This document shows positions 55,577 through 64,000 of a DNA stretch of 64,000 bases, piece by piece. Made by a program: the position numbers and the translations under genes. The stretch comes from Pseudomonas sediminis (GTDB lineage: Bacteria; Pseudomonadota; Gammaproteobacteria; Pseudomonadales; Pseudomonadaceae). The first letter of the stretch is position 1. Every line of letters starts with the position of its first letter. The DNA is taken from positions 434,001-498,000 of the forward strand of contig NZ_NIQU01000001.1 of the NCBI RefSeq assembly GCF_002741105.1. Direction: 5' to 3'. The notes below the pieces were generated by a model. That model searched no databases. It worked only from the letters and a program-made list of their open reading frames with translations, and was not told where the DNA came from.

Positions 55577-56917
55577 ATGAACCGTCAGAGAGCCCTGATC
55601 GTCGACGACGAGCCCGATATCCGCGAGCTGCTGGAAATCACCCTCGGACGCATGAAGCTGGACACGCGCAGCGCCCGCAACGTCAAGGAAGCGCGCGAAT
55701 GGCTGGCGCGCGAGCCGTTCGACCTGTGCCTAACCGACATGCGCCTGCCCGACGGCACCGGCCTGGATCTGGTGCAACACATCCAGCAGCGTCATCCACA
55801 AGTTCCGGTGGCGATGATCACCGCTTACGGCAGCCTGGATACCGCGATCAACTCGCTCAAGGCCGGCGCCTTCGACTTCCTTACCAAACCGGTGGACCTT
55901 GGTCGTCTGCGCGAACTGGTGGCGACCGCCCTGCGCATTCGCGCGCCCGAAGGTGAGGAAACACCGGTCGACAGTCGCCTGCTCGGCGACTCGCCACCGA
56001 TGAAGTCGCTGCGCAAGCAGATCCTGAAGCTTTCGCGCAGTCAGGCACCGGTCTATATCAGCGGCGAATCGGGCAGTGGCAAGGAGCTGGTTGCCCGCCT
56101 GATCCATGAGCAGGGCCCACGCATCGAACAGCCGTTCGTGCCGGTCAACTGCGGCGCGATACCCTCGGAGCTGATGGAGAGCGAGTTCTTCGGCCATAAG
56201 AAAGGCAGCTTCACCGGCGCCATCGAAGACAAGCAGGGGCTGTTCCAGGCTGCCAATGGCGGCACCCTGTTCCTCGATGAGGTCGCCGACCTGCCGCTGC
56301 CAATGCAGGTGAAACTGCTGCGTGCGATTCAGGAAAAAGCCGTGCGCGCCGTCGGCGGCCAGCAGGAAGTGGTGGTCGATGTGCGCATCCTCTGCGCCAC
56401 CCACAAGGACCTTGCCGCTGAAGTCGCTGCTGGCCGCTTCCGTCAGGACCTCTACTACCGCCTCAACGTCATCGAGTTGCGCGTTCCGCCGCTGCGTGAG
56501 CGTCGCGAAGATATCGCCCAGCTGGCTGACGTGATGCTCGCGCGCCTGGCCGATGGCACCGGTCTGGCCGCCGCCAAACTGCACCCCGACGCACTGGAAA
56601 AGCTGAAGAGCTATCGCTTCCCTGGCAACGTGCGCGAGCTGGAAAACATGCTCGAACGCGCCTACACCCTGTGCGAAGACGATCAGATCACGCCCGGCGA
56701 CCTGCGCCTGGCCGATGCCAGTGGCCCCAGCAACGAAGGCGGCGAAGCCAGCCTGGCGCAGATCGACAACCTCGAGGACTACCTCGAAGACATCGAACGC
56801 AAGCTGATCATGCAGGCGCTGGAAGAAACGCGCTGGAACCGCACGGCGGCGGCCCAGCGTCTGGGCCTGACCTTCCGCTCGATGCGCTATCGACTGAAGA
56901 AGCTGGGTATCGACTGA
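55577..56917 (+). CDS. pilR: Sigma-54-dependent response regulator PilR
   Basis: A 446-residue NtrC-type activator of pilA. The receiver has D54 in LTDMRLPDG. The AAA+ domain has Walker A GESGSGKE, the sigma-54 contact loop KKGSFTGA and GGTLFLDEVADL. The C-terminal Fis-type HTH is WNRTAAAQRLGLTFRSMRYR. The ATG follows the pilS stop by two bases. Confidence 0.97.
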   Translation: MNRQRALIVDDEPDIRELLEITLGRMKLDTRSARNVKEAREWLAREPFDLCLTDMRLPDGTGLDLVQHIQQRHPQVPVAMITAYGSLDTAINSLKAGAFDFLTKPVDLGRLRELVATALRIRAPEGEETPVDSRLLGDSPPMKSLRKQILKLSRSQAPVYISGESGSGKELVARLIHEQGPRIEQPFVPVNCGAIPSELMESEFFGHKKGSFTGAIEDKQGLFQAANGGTLFLDEVADLPLPMQVKLLRAIQEKAVRAVGGQQEVVVDVRILCATHKDLAAEVAAGRFRQDLYYRLNVIELRVPPLRERREDIAQLADVMLARLADGTGLAAAKLHPDALEKLKSYRFPGNVRELENMLERAYTLCEDDQITPGDLRLADASGPSNEGGEASLAQIDNLEDYLEDIERKLIMQALEETRWNRTAAAQRLGLTFRSMRYRLKKLGID

Positions 56918-56943
56918 TCCCTGCGATCACGAATCACGGGGGT

Positions 56944-56967
56944 GTAGGAGCCGGCTTGCCGGCGATT
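56944..56967. repeat. GTAGGAGCCGGC half repeat
   Basis: GTAGGAGCCGGCTTGCCGGCGAT in shortened form GTAGGAGCCGGC; same left arm as the repeat at algL, without a right arm. It lies between pilR and thiO. Confidence 0.55.
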
Positions 56968-57018
56968 ACAATCGCGGTTTCAAGTCCCGCAACCCTTTGA
57001 TGCGGGGCTGACGGCCTA

Positions 57019-58113
57019 CTAATGCAACCGCCCCGCTGGCGCATAAGGCGCCGGATCGATGATCGGCTCACGCCCCAGCATCAGATCAGCCAGCAACTGG
57101 CAGGAAGCTGGCGCCAGCACCAACCCATTGCGGAAATGCCCGCAGTTCAGCCATAGACCTGGATACGAGGGCACTTCCCCGATAAAGGGAATGCCTTCCG
57201 GCGAGCCGGGCCGCAAGCCTGCCCAATGCCCAACCACATCGGCGTCCTTGAGTGCAGGCAACAATTCCTCGGCCGATGCTTTCAGGCTTTCCAACGCGTT
57301 ATCGGTCGGCGTCTTGTCGAACCCTGCGTATTCCAGCGTGCTGCCAATCAGGATATGGCCATCACGCCGCGGAATCGCATAACGCCCCTTGGCCAACACC
57401 ATACTCGGTAGGAAATCATCCGCGCACTTGTAGAGGATCATCTGCCCTTTCACCGGCTCGACCGGCAACTCCAGCCCAAGCGTCTTGAGCAACTCACCAC
57501 TCCAGGCGCCGGCCGCCAGGACCACGCGCTCGGCACGAATCTCGCCACCAGCGGTAGTCACTCCACGAATCTGCCCATTCTCGTGAATGAAACCAGTGAC
57601 CGGGCAATGCTCACGCAGCTCCACGTTCGGCATGGCCGCCAAAGCCGCCCGCAGCGCTTTGACCAACCGGGGATTACGCACATTGGCCACACCCGGCATA
57701 TGAATGGCGCTCTGGAAACCACCACCCAGAACGGGCACCTGCTGATAAGCCTCAGCAATATCCACTGGCAACAGCGCACGCCCCTCGCGCGCAGCCCATG
57801 CCAGCGCCTCAGCCTCGTCATCCAGATCGAGCCAATACAGCCCCGTGACATGCACCTCGGGATCGACGCCGGTGTCCTCCAGCAAACGCTGACCGAAGCC
57901 CGGATAGAAATCCTGCGACCAATGCGCCAACGCCGTCACCGCCGCGCTGTAACGCCAGGGATAGAGCGGAGAAACGATACCGCCCCCGGCCCAAGAGGAT
58001 TCGCGGCCGACAAAGGACGACTCAATCAGCACCACCGTGACACCCGCGCGCGCCAACAGCAGGCTGGTCAGCAGACCAATAGCTCCGCCACCAACCACAA
58101 CCACCTTTTTCAC
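57019..58113 (-). CDS. thiO: Glycine oxidase ThiO
   Basis: A 364-residue FAD-dependent amine oxidase that makes dehydroglycine for the thiazole of thiamine. It starts VKKVVVVGGGAIGLLTSLLL with the FAD dinucleotide motif; GRESSWAGGGIVSPLYPWRY and the C-terminal GHFRNGLVLAPAS with its FAD-binding residues are typical. The start is GTG 58113 with GGAG upstream. It is convergent with pilR and divergent from the pilin genes. Confidence 0.93.
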   Translation of the reverse strand: MKKVVVVGGGAIGLLTSLLLARAGVTVVLIESSFVGRESSWAGGGIVSPLYPWRYSAAVTALAHWSQDFYPGFGQRLLEDTGVDPEVHVTGLYWLDLDDEAEALAWAAREGRALLPVDIAEAYQQVPVLGGGFQSAIHMPGVANVRNPRLVKALRAALAAMPNVELREHCPVTGFIHENGQIRGVTTAGGEIRAERVVLAAGAWSGELLKTLGLELPVEPVKGQMILYKCADDFLPSMVLAKGRYAIPRRDGHILIGSTLEYAGFDKTPTDNALESLKASAEELLPALKDADVVGHWAGLRPGSPEGIPFIGEVPSYPGLWLNCGHFRNGLVLAPASCQLLADLMLGREPIIDPAPYAPAGRLH

Positions 58114-58202
58114 CCTATCAACTCCACACTTGCCAGATTAATAGCAGCGGTCTACACCTTTTAAGAGCCAGGAAGGCACTCACTACTGTAGGGACACCGA
58201 TT

Positions 58203-58712
58203 ATGCGCAACTCGCGGCAACGAGCTATAACCCTCCCTGAACTCCTTATTACCCTCGCACTGCTGACGCTACTCAGTGCCTACGCCGTACCGAGCTTCGC
58301 TATTTGGGTTGCCAGCAATAAACAACAAACCCTGCGCGAGAAGCTCCTCCACAGCCTGCAAATGGCAAGAACTCAGGCAGTATTAAAGAACCGCGCCATG
58401 GAGTTCTGCGGATCGGCGGATGCCCTCGATTGTGACGGCAATTGGCACAAAGGATGGATTCTACGTGCTGCTGCCAACAAGGAAATCCTGGCTGTCGAAC
58501 AATTATCCCAAGTCGACTTACCGCTACGCTGGAAGGGTGCCAGAGATCAGCTTGTATTTCGCAGTAACGGCCAAACGCCCCTGAGCAACGGCCGTTTCAT
58601 TCTCTGTGATGACGATGGCAAGCTCTTGTGGCAACTGATCATCAACAGACAAGGGCGCGCCCGCCCGGCCACCGCCAAGGAAAATCTGAGCGAGGCCCAC
58701 CGCTGCATCTAG
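58203..58712 (+). CDS. fimT: Minor pseudopilin FimT
   Basis: A 169-residue GspH/FimT-type pseudopilin. The short leader MRNSRQRA is followed by ITLPELLITLALLTLLSAYA, the N-terminal pilin helix with the glutamate at +5. The residue before the cleavage point is Ala rather than the usual Gly, which may slow PilD processing. The C-terminal part has four cysteines (FCG, DCDG, LCDD, HRCI). FimT acts in pilus biogenesis and DNA uptake. It heads the minor pilin cluster. Confidence 0.88.
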   Translation: MRNSRQRAITLPELLITLALLTLLSAYAVPSFAIWVASNKQQTLREKLLHSLQMARTQAVLKNRAMEFCGSADALDCDGNWHKGWILRAAANKEILAVEQLSQVDLPLRWKGARDQLVFRSNGQTPLSNGRFILCDDDGKLLWQLIINRQGRARPATAKENLSEAHRCI

Positions 58713-58853
58713 CCGCAAGAAGTCGTGAACTGGCGCAAATATTCCACGCACCACCCGCCGGTCGTCCTGTCACTTGCGCCAGTTATCTCTCGACAGGCGA
58801 CCCCAACGTTCATATCGGCGAGCATTAACCTGACATTCATAGTGGAGCTCACC

Positions 58854-59342
58854 ATGTCAGGCCCAGTGACAAGCCGTGGTTTTACCCTGATAGAGCTGAT
58901 GATCGTTCTGGCGTTGCTGGCCATCGTCTCCTTTATCGCGGTACCGAATTTCATGGATTTCATCGAGCGCAACCGCATTCAGACACAGGCGCAAGAGCTA
59001 CAGGCCTTCCTTTTGTATGCACGCGGCGAAGCAGTGAGCCGCAACACCAGCATCACGGTGGCCCTGGACGAGGACGCAGATGACTTGTGGGTAGCCAAGC
59101 GCAGCTCAGGCGAAGTCATCCGCCAGCTCACCCAGAACCCCGAACTGGTGCAGATAGATTCCAGCGTTGACGAATTACGTTTCAGAAGCAACGGCACCGC
59201 AAACGCAGCCAACTTCGTCGTTTGCAAGGACGGTGACACCGGTCGGGGGTTCTCCCTGCAAATTCAGGCCAGCGGCGCTATCACGCTGAGCCAGGCGGGG
59301 AAGAACGCTGATGGCAACGATCTGAACAGCTGCACTCTGTGA
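58854..59342 (+). CDS. fimU: Minor pseudopilin FimU
   Basis: A 162-residue GspH-type minor pilin with prepilin motif RGFTLIELMIVLALLAIVSF and cleavage after Gly9. FimU joins the PilVWX-PilY1 tip complex to the major pilin. C-terminal cysteines (VVCKDG, NSCTL) can form the D-loop disulfide. The ATG at 58854 has GTGGAG upstream. The 140-bp gap before it has no other gene. Confidence 0.92.
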   Translation: MSGPVTSRGFTLIELMIVLALLAIVSFIAVPNFMDFIERNRIQTQAQELQAFLLYARGEAVSRNTSITVALDEDADDLWVAKRSSGEVIRQLTQNPELVQIDSSVDELRFRSNGTANAANFVVCKDGDTGRGFSLQIQASGAITLSQAGKNADGNDLNSCTL

Positions 59343-59350
59343 GGAAGATG

Positions 59351-59911
59351 ATGACAACCGCAAAAGGCTTCAGCCTGATCGAAGTGCTTATGGCGCTGCT
59401 ACTCACCACCGTTGGCGTGCTCGGCATGGTTGCACTGCAAGGCCGCAGCATTCAGTACACCCAAGACTCGGTACAGCGCAACACTGCGGTGGAACTGGCC
59501 AACGACCTGATCGAGATCATCCGCGCCAATCCTCAACTGATGTTCAATAACGTGCCGCCGACATTCCCCATGAACAGCGGCATGCGTAGTGCTTCAGCTT
59601 TTTACAAGGCCAAGACCGAGGATTTCAGCAACCGCGAAGACTGTGTCGCAAGCGCCACCGAACTCGCGAAAACAGCCACAGAGCTACGAGATTGCTGGGC
59701 TGACCGTGTGGAGCAGATGCTTCCCGGCGGCAGTGAGCTGTTCACCAGCGATATGTACATCTGCCGCAGCGCCACACCTGGACAATGCAACAACAACCAA
59801 GGCTCGATGCTTGAAATTCGTCTGGCCTGGCAAGTTCGTGCAGGCGCGTGCCTAGATGCAAGTGATCCCCAAGCCACCATTTGTACCTACACCGTGCGGG
59901 TCCAGCCATGA
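59351..59911 (+). CDS. pilV: Minor pilin PilV
   Basis: A 186-residue minor pilin. MTTAKGFSLIEVLMALLLTT holds the prepilin cleavage site and the helix start; the rest has seven cysteines including RDCWADR and YICRSATPGQC. Starts GTG 59339, ATG 59348 and ATG 59351 are possible; the last is best spaced from GAGG. It begins eight bases after fimU and overlaps pilW by four. Confidence 0.92.
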   Translation: MTTAKGFSLIEVLMALLLTTVGVLGMVALQGRSIQYTQDSVQRNTAVELANDLIEIIRANPQLMFNNVPPTFPMNSGMRSASAFYKAKTEDFSNREDCVASATELAKTATELRDCWADRVEQMLPGGSELFTSDMYICRSATPGQCNNNQGSMLEIRLAWQVRAGACLDASDPQATICTYTVRVQP

Positions 59912-60756
59912 AAAGCAGCCAACGCCAGAACGGCCTATCAATGATTGAGCTGCTGATCAGCCTCGCGATCAGTAGCTTCCTGATCCTCGGTATCACTCAG
60001 GTCTACATCGACAACAAGCGCAACCAAGTTTTCCAGCTAAACCAGATGGGCAACCTCGAAGGCAGCCGTTTTGCCGCTCTGGTGATCGACCAGTACCTAG
60101 GCAAGGCTGGTTATCGGCGCAATCCCGCAGCGCTCATCGAAACCAGTTTCCCTAGCCGAGCAGCCGGAGGCGACTGCCTTGAGTTCAAACTTGGACACAC
60201 TGCAACAGGCCTTAACCCCGACGTTGGTGACGGATTCTGCATCCGCTACCAGCCGCAAGTAAGCGGTGAGCTGGATTGCCAAGGTAGCAGTAGCAGTGTC
60301 AATTACACCGAAGCCTTCCCCGGTGATTTATCCAGCGCCGACCAAGTTATTCTTGCATTCAAATATGAGTCTGGCGGCAACACCGATCTGGAGAAGGGAA
60401 GATTGCTGTGCAAGAACCTCAATGCTACTGCCCCCCAATACAGTGAGCTCTTGAGTGGCATTGCCGATATACGTTTGGAGTTTGGTGTAGGCAACAACGA
60501 TGCACTGGACAAGGAAGTGAGCACCTTTATTTCGCAAAAAGACTGGACAGCGGACTCCGGCGCCATCCGCAGCATTCGCTACAACCTGCTACTGAGTAGT
60601 CGCGCAAAAATGCGCGATAGCGATGATTCGTTGGTACTGGACAAGTGGCTTGAGGGGGCACCTGAAGCCAGCAAGACGCGCCTACAGAACGCAGATGAAC
60701 GTCGCATTTACCAGATTGCCAGTAGCACGCAAAACCTCAGGAATCTAATGCCATGA
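59908..60756 (+). CDS. pilW: Minor pilin PilW
   Basis: A 282-residue minor pilin (PilW/GspJ type). MKSSQRQNGLSMIELLISLA contains the prepilin site and Glu+5. The large C-terminal domain has GYRRNPAALI and LLSGIADIRLEFGV. The ATG overlaps the pilV stop (ATGA) and its own stop overlaps pilX the same way, so the cluster is tightly coupled. Confidence 0.93.
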   Translation: MKSSQRQNGLSMIELLISLAISSFLILGITQVYIDNKRNQVFQLNQMGNLEGSRFAALVIDQYLGKAGYRRNPAALIETSFPSRAAGGDCLEFKLGHTATGLNPDVGDGFCIRYQPQVSGELDCQGSSSSVNYTEAFPGDLSSADQVILAFKYESGGNTDLEKGRLLCKNLNATAPQYSELLSGIADIRLEFGVGNNDALDKEVSTFISQKDWTADSGAIRSIRYNLLLSSRAKMRDSDDSLVLDKWLEGAPEASKTRLQNADERRIYQIASSTQNLRNLMP

Positions 60757-61400
60757 CAGCACTCCCAAGCCACCGTCAAAACGGCGCCGTTCTGCTCGTC
60801 GCTCTGGTCATGCTTCTGGTACTGACTCTACTGGCAGTCAGCAGCATGCGCAGCGTCACCCTGGAAACGCGCATCACCGCTAATCGCGCGCAAAGCGTAC
60901 AACTGGTCAATATCGCCGAGGCTGGCCTGCGTGAAGCGGAGTTCCGCTTTTACGGCCCAGGCAACCTGGCCGACAAGCTCAACGCCAACCCCGCCAACTG
61001 CAACACGAATAATACTTTGAAGGCCAACGGCTTAAATAAACCCTGCCTGTTAGCAATCGTTAACACCAAATTGCAGGATTTCGTGGAAACGCCTCAAGAG
61101 ATAAACAACAGCTTCCTGGACTCCGGCTCAAGTGGCGGGTTGGTATGGATGCCTTATCGGGGGACGGACCCAGCAAACACCACCGCCCCCAGCGGCAGCC
61201 ACACAGCCCAATGGAACAGCATGCTGGCTGGACAAAGCGAGACAGCGGCAGTCAATGCCGAGTACGGCATGGCCCTTGAAGGGCAAGGTACTTACTTCTA
61301 TCTGAACAACGCCAAGGCCACCCCGAATGAAGGCCAAAGCGGCGTCGTAACTTATGTGCAGTCGAGCCACGCCAATATCTACCTCGGCCTCAATAACTGA
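60753..61400 (+). CDS. pilX: Minor pilin PilX
   Basis: A 215-residue minor pilin. The prepilin site is QNG-AVLLVALVMLLVLTLL; the mature +5 residue is not Glu, as usual for PilX/GspK-type tip pilins. SSMRSVTLETRITANRAQSV is conserved. It probably caps the minor pilin complex with PilY1. Confidence 0.93.
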   Translation: MTALPSHRQNGAVLLVALVMLLVLTLLAVSSMRSVTLETRITANRAQSVQLVNIAEAGLREAEFRFYGPGNLADKLNANPANCNTNNTLKANGLNKPCLLAIVNTKLQDFVETPQEINNSFLDSGSSGGLVWMPYRGTDPANTTAPSGSHTAQWNSMLAGQSETAAVNAEYGMALEGQGTYFYLNNAKATPNEGQSGVVTYVQSSHANIYLGLNN

Positions 61401-61411
61401 GATAAGCCAAC

Positions 61412-63999
61412 ATGAACGCCATTCGTGACATCCGCGCCAAGACCCTGGCTAGCACCCTGTCCGGCATCGTCCTGCTCAGTGCGGCGAACAGCTATGCCGA
61501 TGTATCCCAGACACCGCTTAGTCTTACCGTTGGCGTGCCGCCAAACATGCTGGTGACACTCGACGACTCAGGCAGTATGCGCTGGGCTTTCGCCCCCGAT
61601 AATGTCAACGGCACGCATGCAACCCGTCGAGCCAAGTCGAGCGCCTTCAACCCGCTGTATTTCAACCCCAATATCACCTATCGCGCCCCGACTGTGTTCA
61701 CCACTGCTGGCGTCGAGCAACAGTTATCCACCAGCTACAGTAACGCGCTATTGAATGGTTTCAAGAGCACATACGGCGGCATTGATCTGCGCAGCAACTA
61801 CAGGTTCACTTGGAGTTACGACCTGCGAAGCACCCAGGCCACTGCCTACGGTTACAGCAATACGTCCAACCGTCTAGGGGAAAACCCTTCCGCTGACTTC
61901 CCGAATTGCTTCGTAACAACATTGAACAACGGCCAAACGAAGACTTGTACAAGCGCCGGCACAACAGTCAGTATTAGGCGTAATAACAGTGGTACTGGAT
62001 GCACCGTTTCAGCAAGCGGCTGGACAAACGGCACCTGTAGTTATAACAGTAGTACTGGGCGCTACACTGGCGGCTGGGCACAAGCGGGAGTTCCTGCTTA
62101 CTACTACACCTACGACCCCTCGTTAGCCAATAACTGCACCACAACCAATGACGACTGCTACAGGCTGAACTTTGTCAGCGCAGACCAAGAGCAAAACTTC
62201 GCCAACTGGTATTCCTTCTATCGCAACCGCGCCCTGGCGACGGTTTCTGCAGCCGCCCTGGCGTTCTATGACCTTTCGTCCTCTGTACGCATGAGCTGGC
62301 AAGGCCTGGGTAACTGCACCACGTTTAACGGTAGTGATACAAGCAACTGCTACAACAACGCATTCAAGGAATACTCTCCCGCTCACAAAGGCCAGCTGTA
62401 TGCCTGGCTACAGGATATCAACTTCAACCAAGGCACTCCGCTGCCGGCAGCGCTGAAACGTGCCGGCGAGTTCCTTACCACCGCCACACCCTGGCAGAAA
62501 AACCCTAATGGCAGCGGCAATACCACGCAGAACACCTATTCCTGCCGCGCCAGCTACCACATTCTGATGACGGATGGGCAGTGGAACGAAACCACCAGCA
62601 TGCCCAGCGATTTCCGGCACGATGCAGAAACCTTTAACTTGCCGGATGGCCGCAGCTACAGCCAGCGCCGCCCCTACTACGACACGACTGAAAAGACCCT
62701 GGCCGACCTAGCCATGCACTACTGGGCCACGGACCTCAATCCCAACCTGGCCAATCGCATCCCCGCCTATACTCCTTTTAAGAGTGGCGATACCACTACC
62801 GACTATTGGGACCCACGCAACGACCCGGCCACCTGGCAACACATGACCAACTTCGTCATGGGGCTGGGCCTGACCCAGTCGCTCAACAACACCAATGTGC
62901 CATGGGCTGGCAGCACCTTTGCCGGCACTGGCTACAACAATCTGGTATCAGGTGCAGCCAACTGGCCAGCGGCCTCTAGTGGCAGCGCCAACAACGTCTA
63001 CGATCTTTGGCATGCGGCGATCAACTCACGCGGCGAGTTCTTCAGCGTGGACAGCCCCGAAGCCATGGTCCAGGCCTTCGATGACATCCTCAAACGTATC
63101 GCCGACCGTAAATCGACCGCGGCACGCCCTGCGATCAACTCTGGACAGGTCAGTGCAGACGAAAACGATGAGGGCAAGGTCATCACCGTTTCGTACCAGA
63201 CCTCCTACGCCAGTGACGACAACTGGTCGGGTGATGTGAAGCGTTTCGAGAAGTCCTGGAACGCAGTAAACAATGCTTTCGAAACTGCTCAAGTCTGGAG
63301 TGCAGAGTCCCAGGTACCGCCGTGGGCCAGCCGTAATATCAAGATCGCCGGCGACAACAACAATGGCTTGGTGAATTTCACTTGGGCCAACGCAGGCTCC
63401 GCCAGCACCGTAGGCACGCTCGCCTACTGGCTCAATCGCGACCCGGAAAACAGTAACGTCGTCGACAATCGAGCGGAGCGGCGTCTGGAATACCTGCGTG
63501 GCAACCGCAGTGGCGAAGGCACCACCTTCCGCCAGCGCAGCGGCGTACTGGGCGATTTCTATTCATCTACACCCGCAGTGGTAAGTGGGGCACGCTACCT
63601 GGTGAACGTGACCAATGCGCTCGAGAACACCACCACCTACAGCGCCTTCGCTGCCAACGCCGCCGACCGTACCCCCCGAGTCTATGTCGGCGGCAACGAC
63701 GGCATGCTGCATGCTTTCAATGCCAAAACCGGCGTGGAGGAGTTCGCCTTCATCCCCAGCGCAGTATTCAACAAACTGAATAAACTCACCGGCAGCAACT
63801 ACAGCCATGAGTTCTATGTAGAAGGCACTCCCGTAGTGGGCGATGTATTTACCGGCACCGAATGGCGCACCATTCTGGTCGGTACGCTCAAGGCAGGAGG
63901 AAAGTCCATTTTTGCCCTCGATATCACGACTCCCGGCGAAGAAAAACTGCTGTGGGAATTTGACGACAGCAAGCTCAGCGAAGCGACCGTGAAGATGGG
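61412..63999 (+). CDS. pilY1: Type IV pilus tip adhesin PilY1 (3' end outside the window)
   Basis: The frame starts at ATG 61412, 11 bp after pilX, and stays open to the end, giving about 863 residues of an expected 1,100 or more. A signal peptide (TLASTLSGIVLLSAANSYA) is followed by a von Willebrand A-like region with the MIDAS-type D51-D-S-G-S55 in VTLDDSGSMRW. Many paired cysteines lie between 160 and 320. The C-terminal beta-propeller begins near residue 710 (FYSSTPAVVSGARYLVN, PRVYVGGNDGMLHAFNAKTG). PilY1 is the mechanosensing adhesin at the pilus tip. No frameshift was seen. Confidence 0.95.
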   Translation, partial: MNAIRDIRAKTLASTLSGIVLLSAANSYADVSQTPLSLTVGVPPNMLVTLDDSGSMRWAFAPDNVNGTHATRRAKSSAFNPLYFNPNITYRAPTVFTTAGVEQQLSTSYSNALLNGFKSTYGGIDLRSNYRFTWSYDLRSTQATAYGYSNTSNRLGENPSADFPNCFVTTLNNGQTKTCTSAGTTVSIRRNNSGTGCTVSASGWTNGTCSYNSSTGRYTGGWAQAGVPAYYYTYDPSLANNCTTTNDDCYRLNFVSADQEQNFANWYSFYRNRALATVSAAALAFYDLSSSVRMSWQGLGNCTTFNGSDTSNCYNNAFKEYSPAHKGQLYAWLQDINFNQGTPLPAALKRAGEFLTTATPWQKNPNGSGNTTQNTYSCRASYHILMTDGQWNETTSMPSDFRHDAETFNLPDGRSYSQRRPYYDTTEKTLADLAMHYWATDLNPNLANRIPAYTPFKSGDTTTDYWDPRNDPATWQHMTNFVMGLGLTQSLNNTNVPWAGSTFAGTGYNNLVSGAANWPAASSGSANNVYDLWHAAINSRGEFFSVDSPEAMVQAFDDILKRIADRKSTAARPAINSGQVSADENDEGKVITVSYQTSYASDDNWSGDVKRFEKSWNAVNNAFETAQVWSAESQVPPWASRNIKIAGDNNNGLVNFTWANAGSASTVGTLAYWLNRDPENSNVVDNRAERRLEYLRGNRSGEGTTFRQRSGVLGDFYSSTPAVVSGARYLVNVTNALENTTTYSAFAANAADRTPRVYVGGNDGMLHAFNAKTGVEEFAFIPSAVFNKLNKLTGSNYSHEFYVEGTPVVGDVFTGTEWRTILVGTLKAGGKSIFALDITTPGEEKLLWEFDDSKLSEATVKM

Positions 64000-64000
64000 C

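Overview
The window looks like chromosome of a high-GC gammaproteobacterium of the genus Pseudomonas in the broad sense. The basis is the gene content and order: lolB-ispE-tRNA-Gln-prs-rplY-pth-ychF, a complete alginate operon (algD to algA) next to yaaA, and rluD-bamD-pilS-pilR-thiO followed by the type IV minor pilin genes. A mendocina/oleovorans-like species is my guess only; no marker in the window settles it.

Layout. 1-6740 is core housekeeping: a TPR protein, lipoprotein sorting (lolB), isoprenoid synthesis (ispE), two tandem tRNA-Gln, prs, rplY, pth and ychF. 6740-13310 is accessory DNA inserted between ychF and an intact elongator tRNA-Met (minus strand). A 42-bp copy of the 3' part of that tRNA lies at 7930-7971, so about 5.4 kb looks like an island integrated at the tRNA. 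It carries a DUF262 protein paired with an Rx4H (HEPN-like) protein, a small repressor with palindromic operators, a BRO-N protein, a YefM/RelE-type and a HigBA toxin-antitoxin pair, remnants of two more toxin-antitoxin systems, an orphan HigA and an orphan YhfG. No integrase is visible. 13387-23242 holds small envelope proteins, an EamA exporter, a surface 5'-nucleotidase, moaCDE, a PIN-PhoH ATPase and yaaA.

23243-40093 is the alginate region. A long leader with an AlgR box and AlgU-type promoter candidates precedes algD-alg8-alg44-algK-algE-algG-algX-algL-algI-algJ-algF-algA. These genes make GDP-mannuronate (AlgA, AlgD), polymerise it under c-di-GMP control (Alg8, Alg44), acetylate it (AlgI, J, F, X), epimerise it (AlgG), trim it (AlgL) and export it (AlgK, AlgE). 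A 269-bp MITE-like element with TA ends sits between alg44 and algK and supplies the alg44 stop codon.

40366-50557 is mixed: an SDR enzyme, an AAA ATPase, trxB, cysZ, a membrane fatty-acid-hydroxylase/SRPBCC fusion beside a LysR regulator, a GT4 glycosyltransferase, and an old-yellow-enzyme reductase with a TetR regulator. 50730-64000 contains pgeF-rluD, bamD, a PP0621-type protein, pilSR, thiO and fimT-fimU-pilV-pilW-pilX-pilY1, the last running off the end.

Several families of short palindromic repeats are scattered between genes. At least five genes end on a TAG that is part of such a repeat, which is the most unusual genome-wide pattern here. The most interesting accessory content is the DUF262 plus Rx4H pair in the tRNA-Met island.
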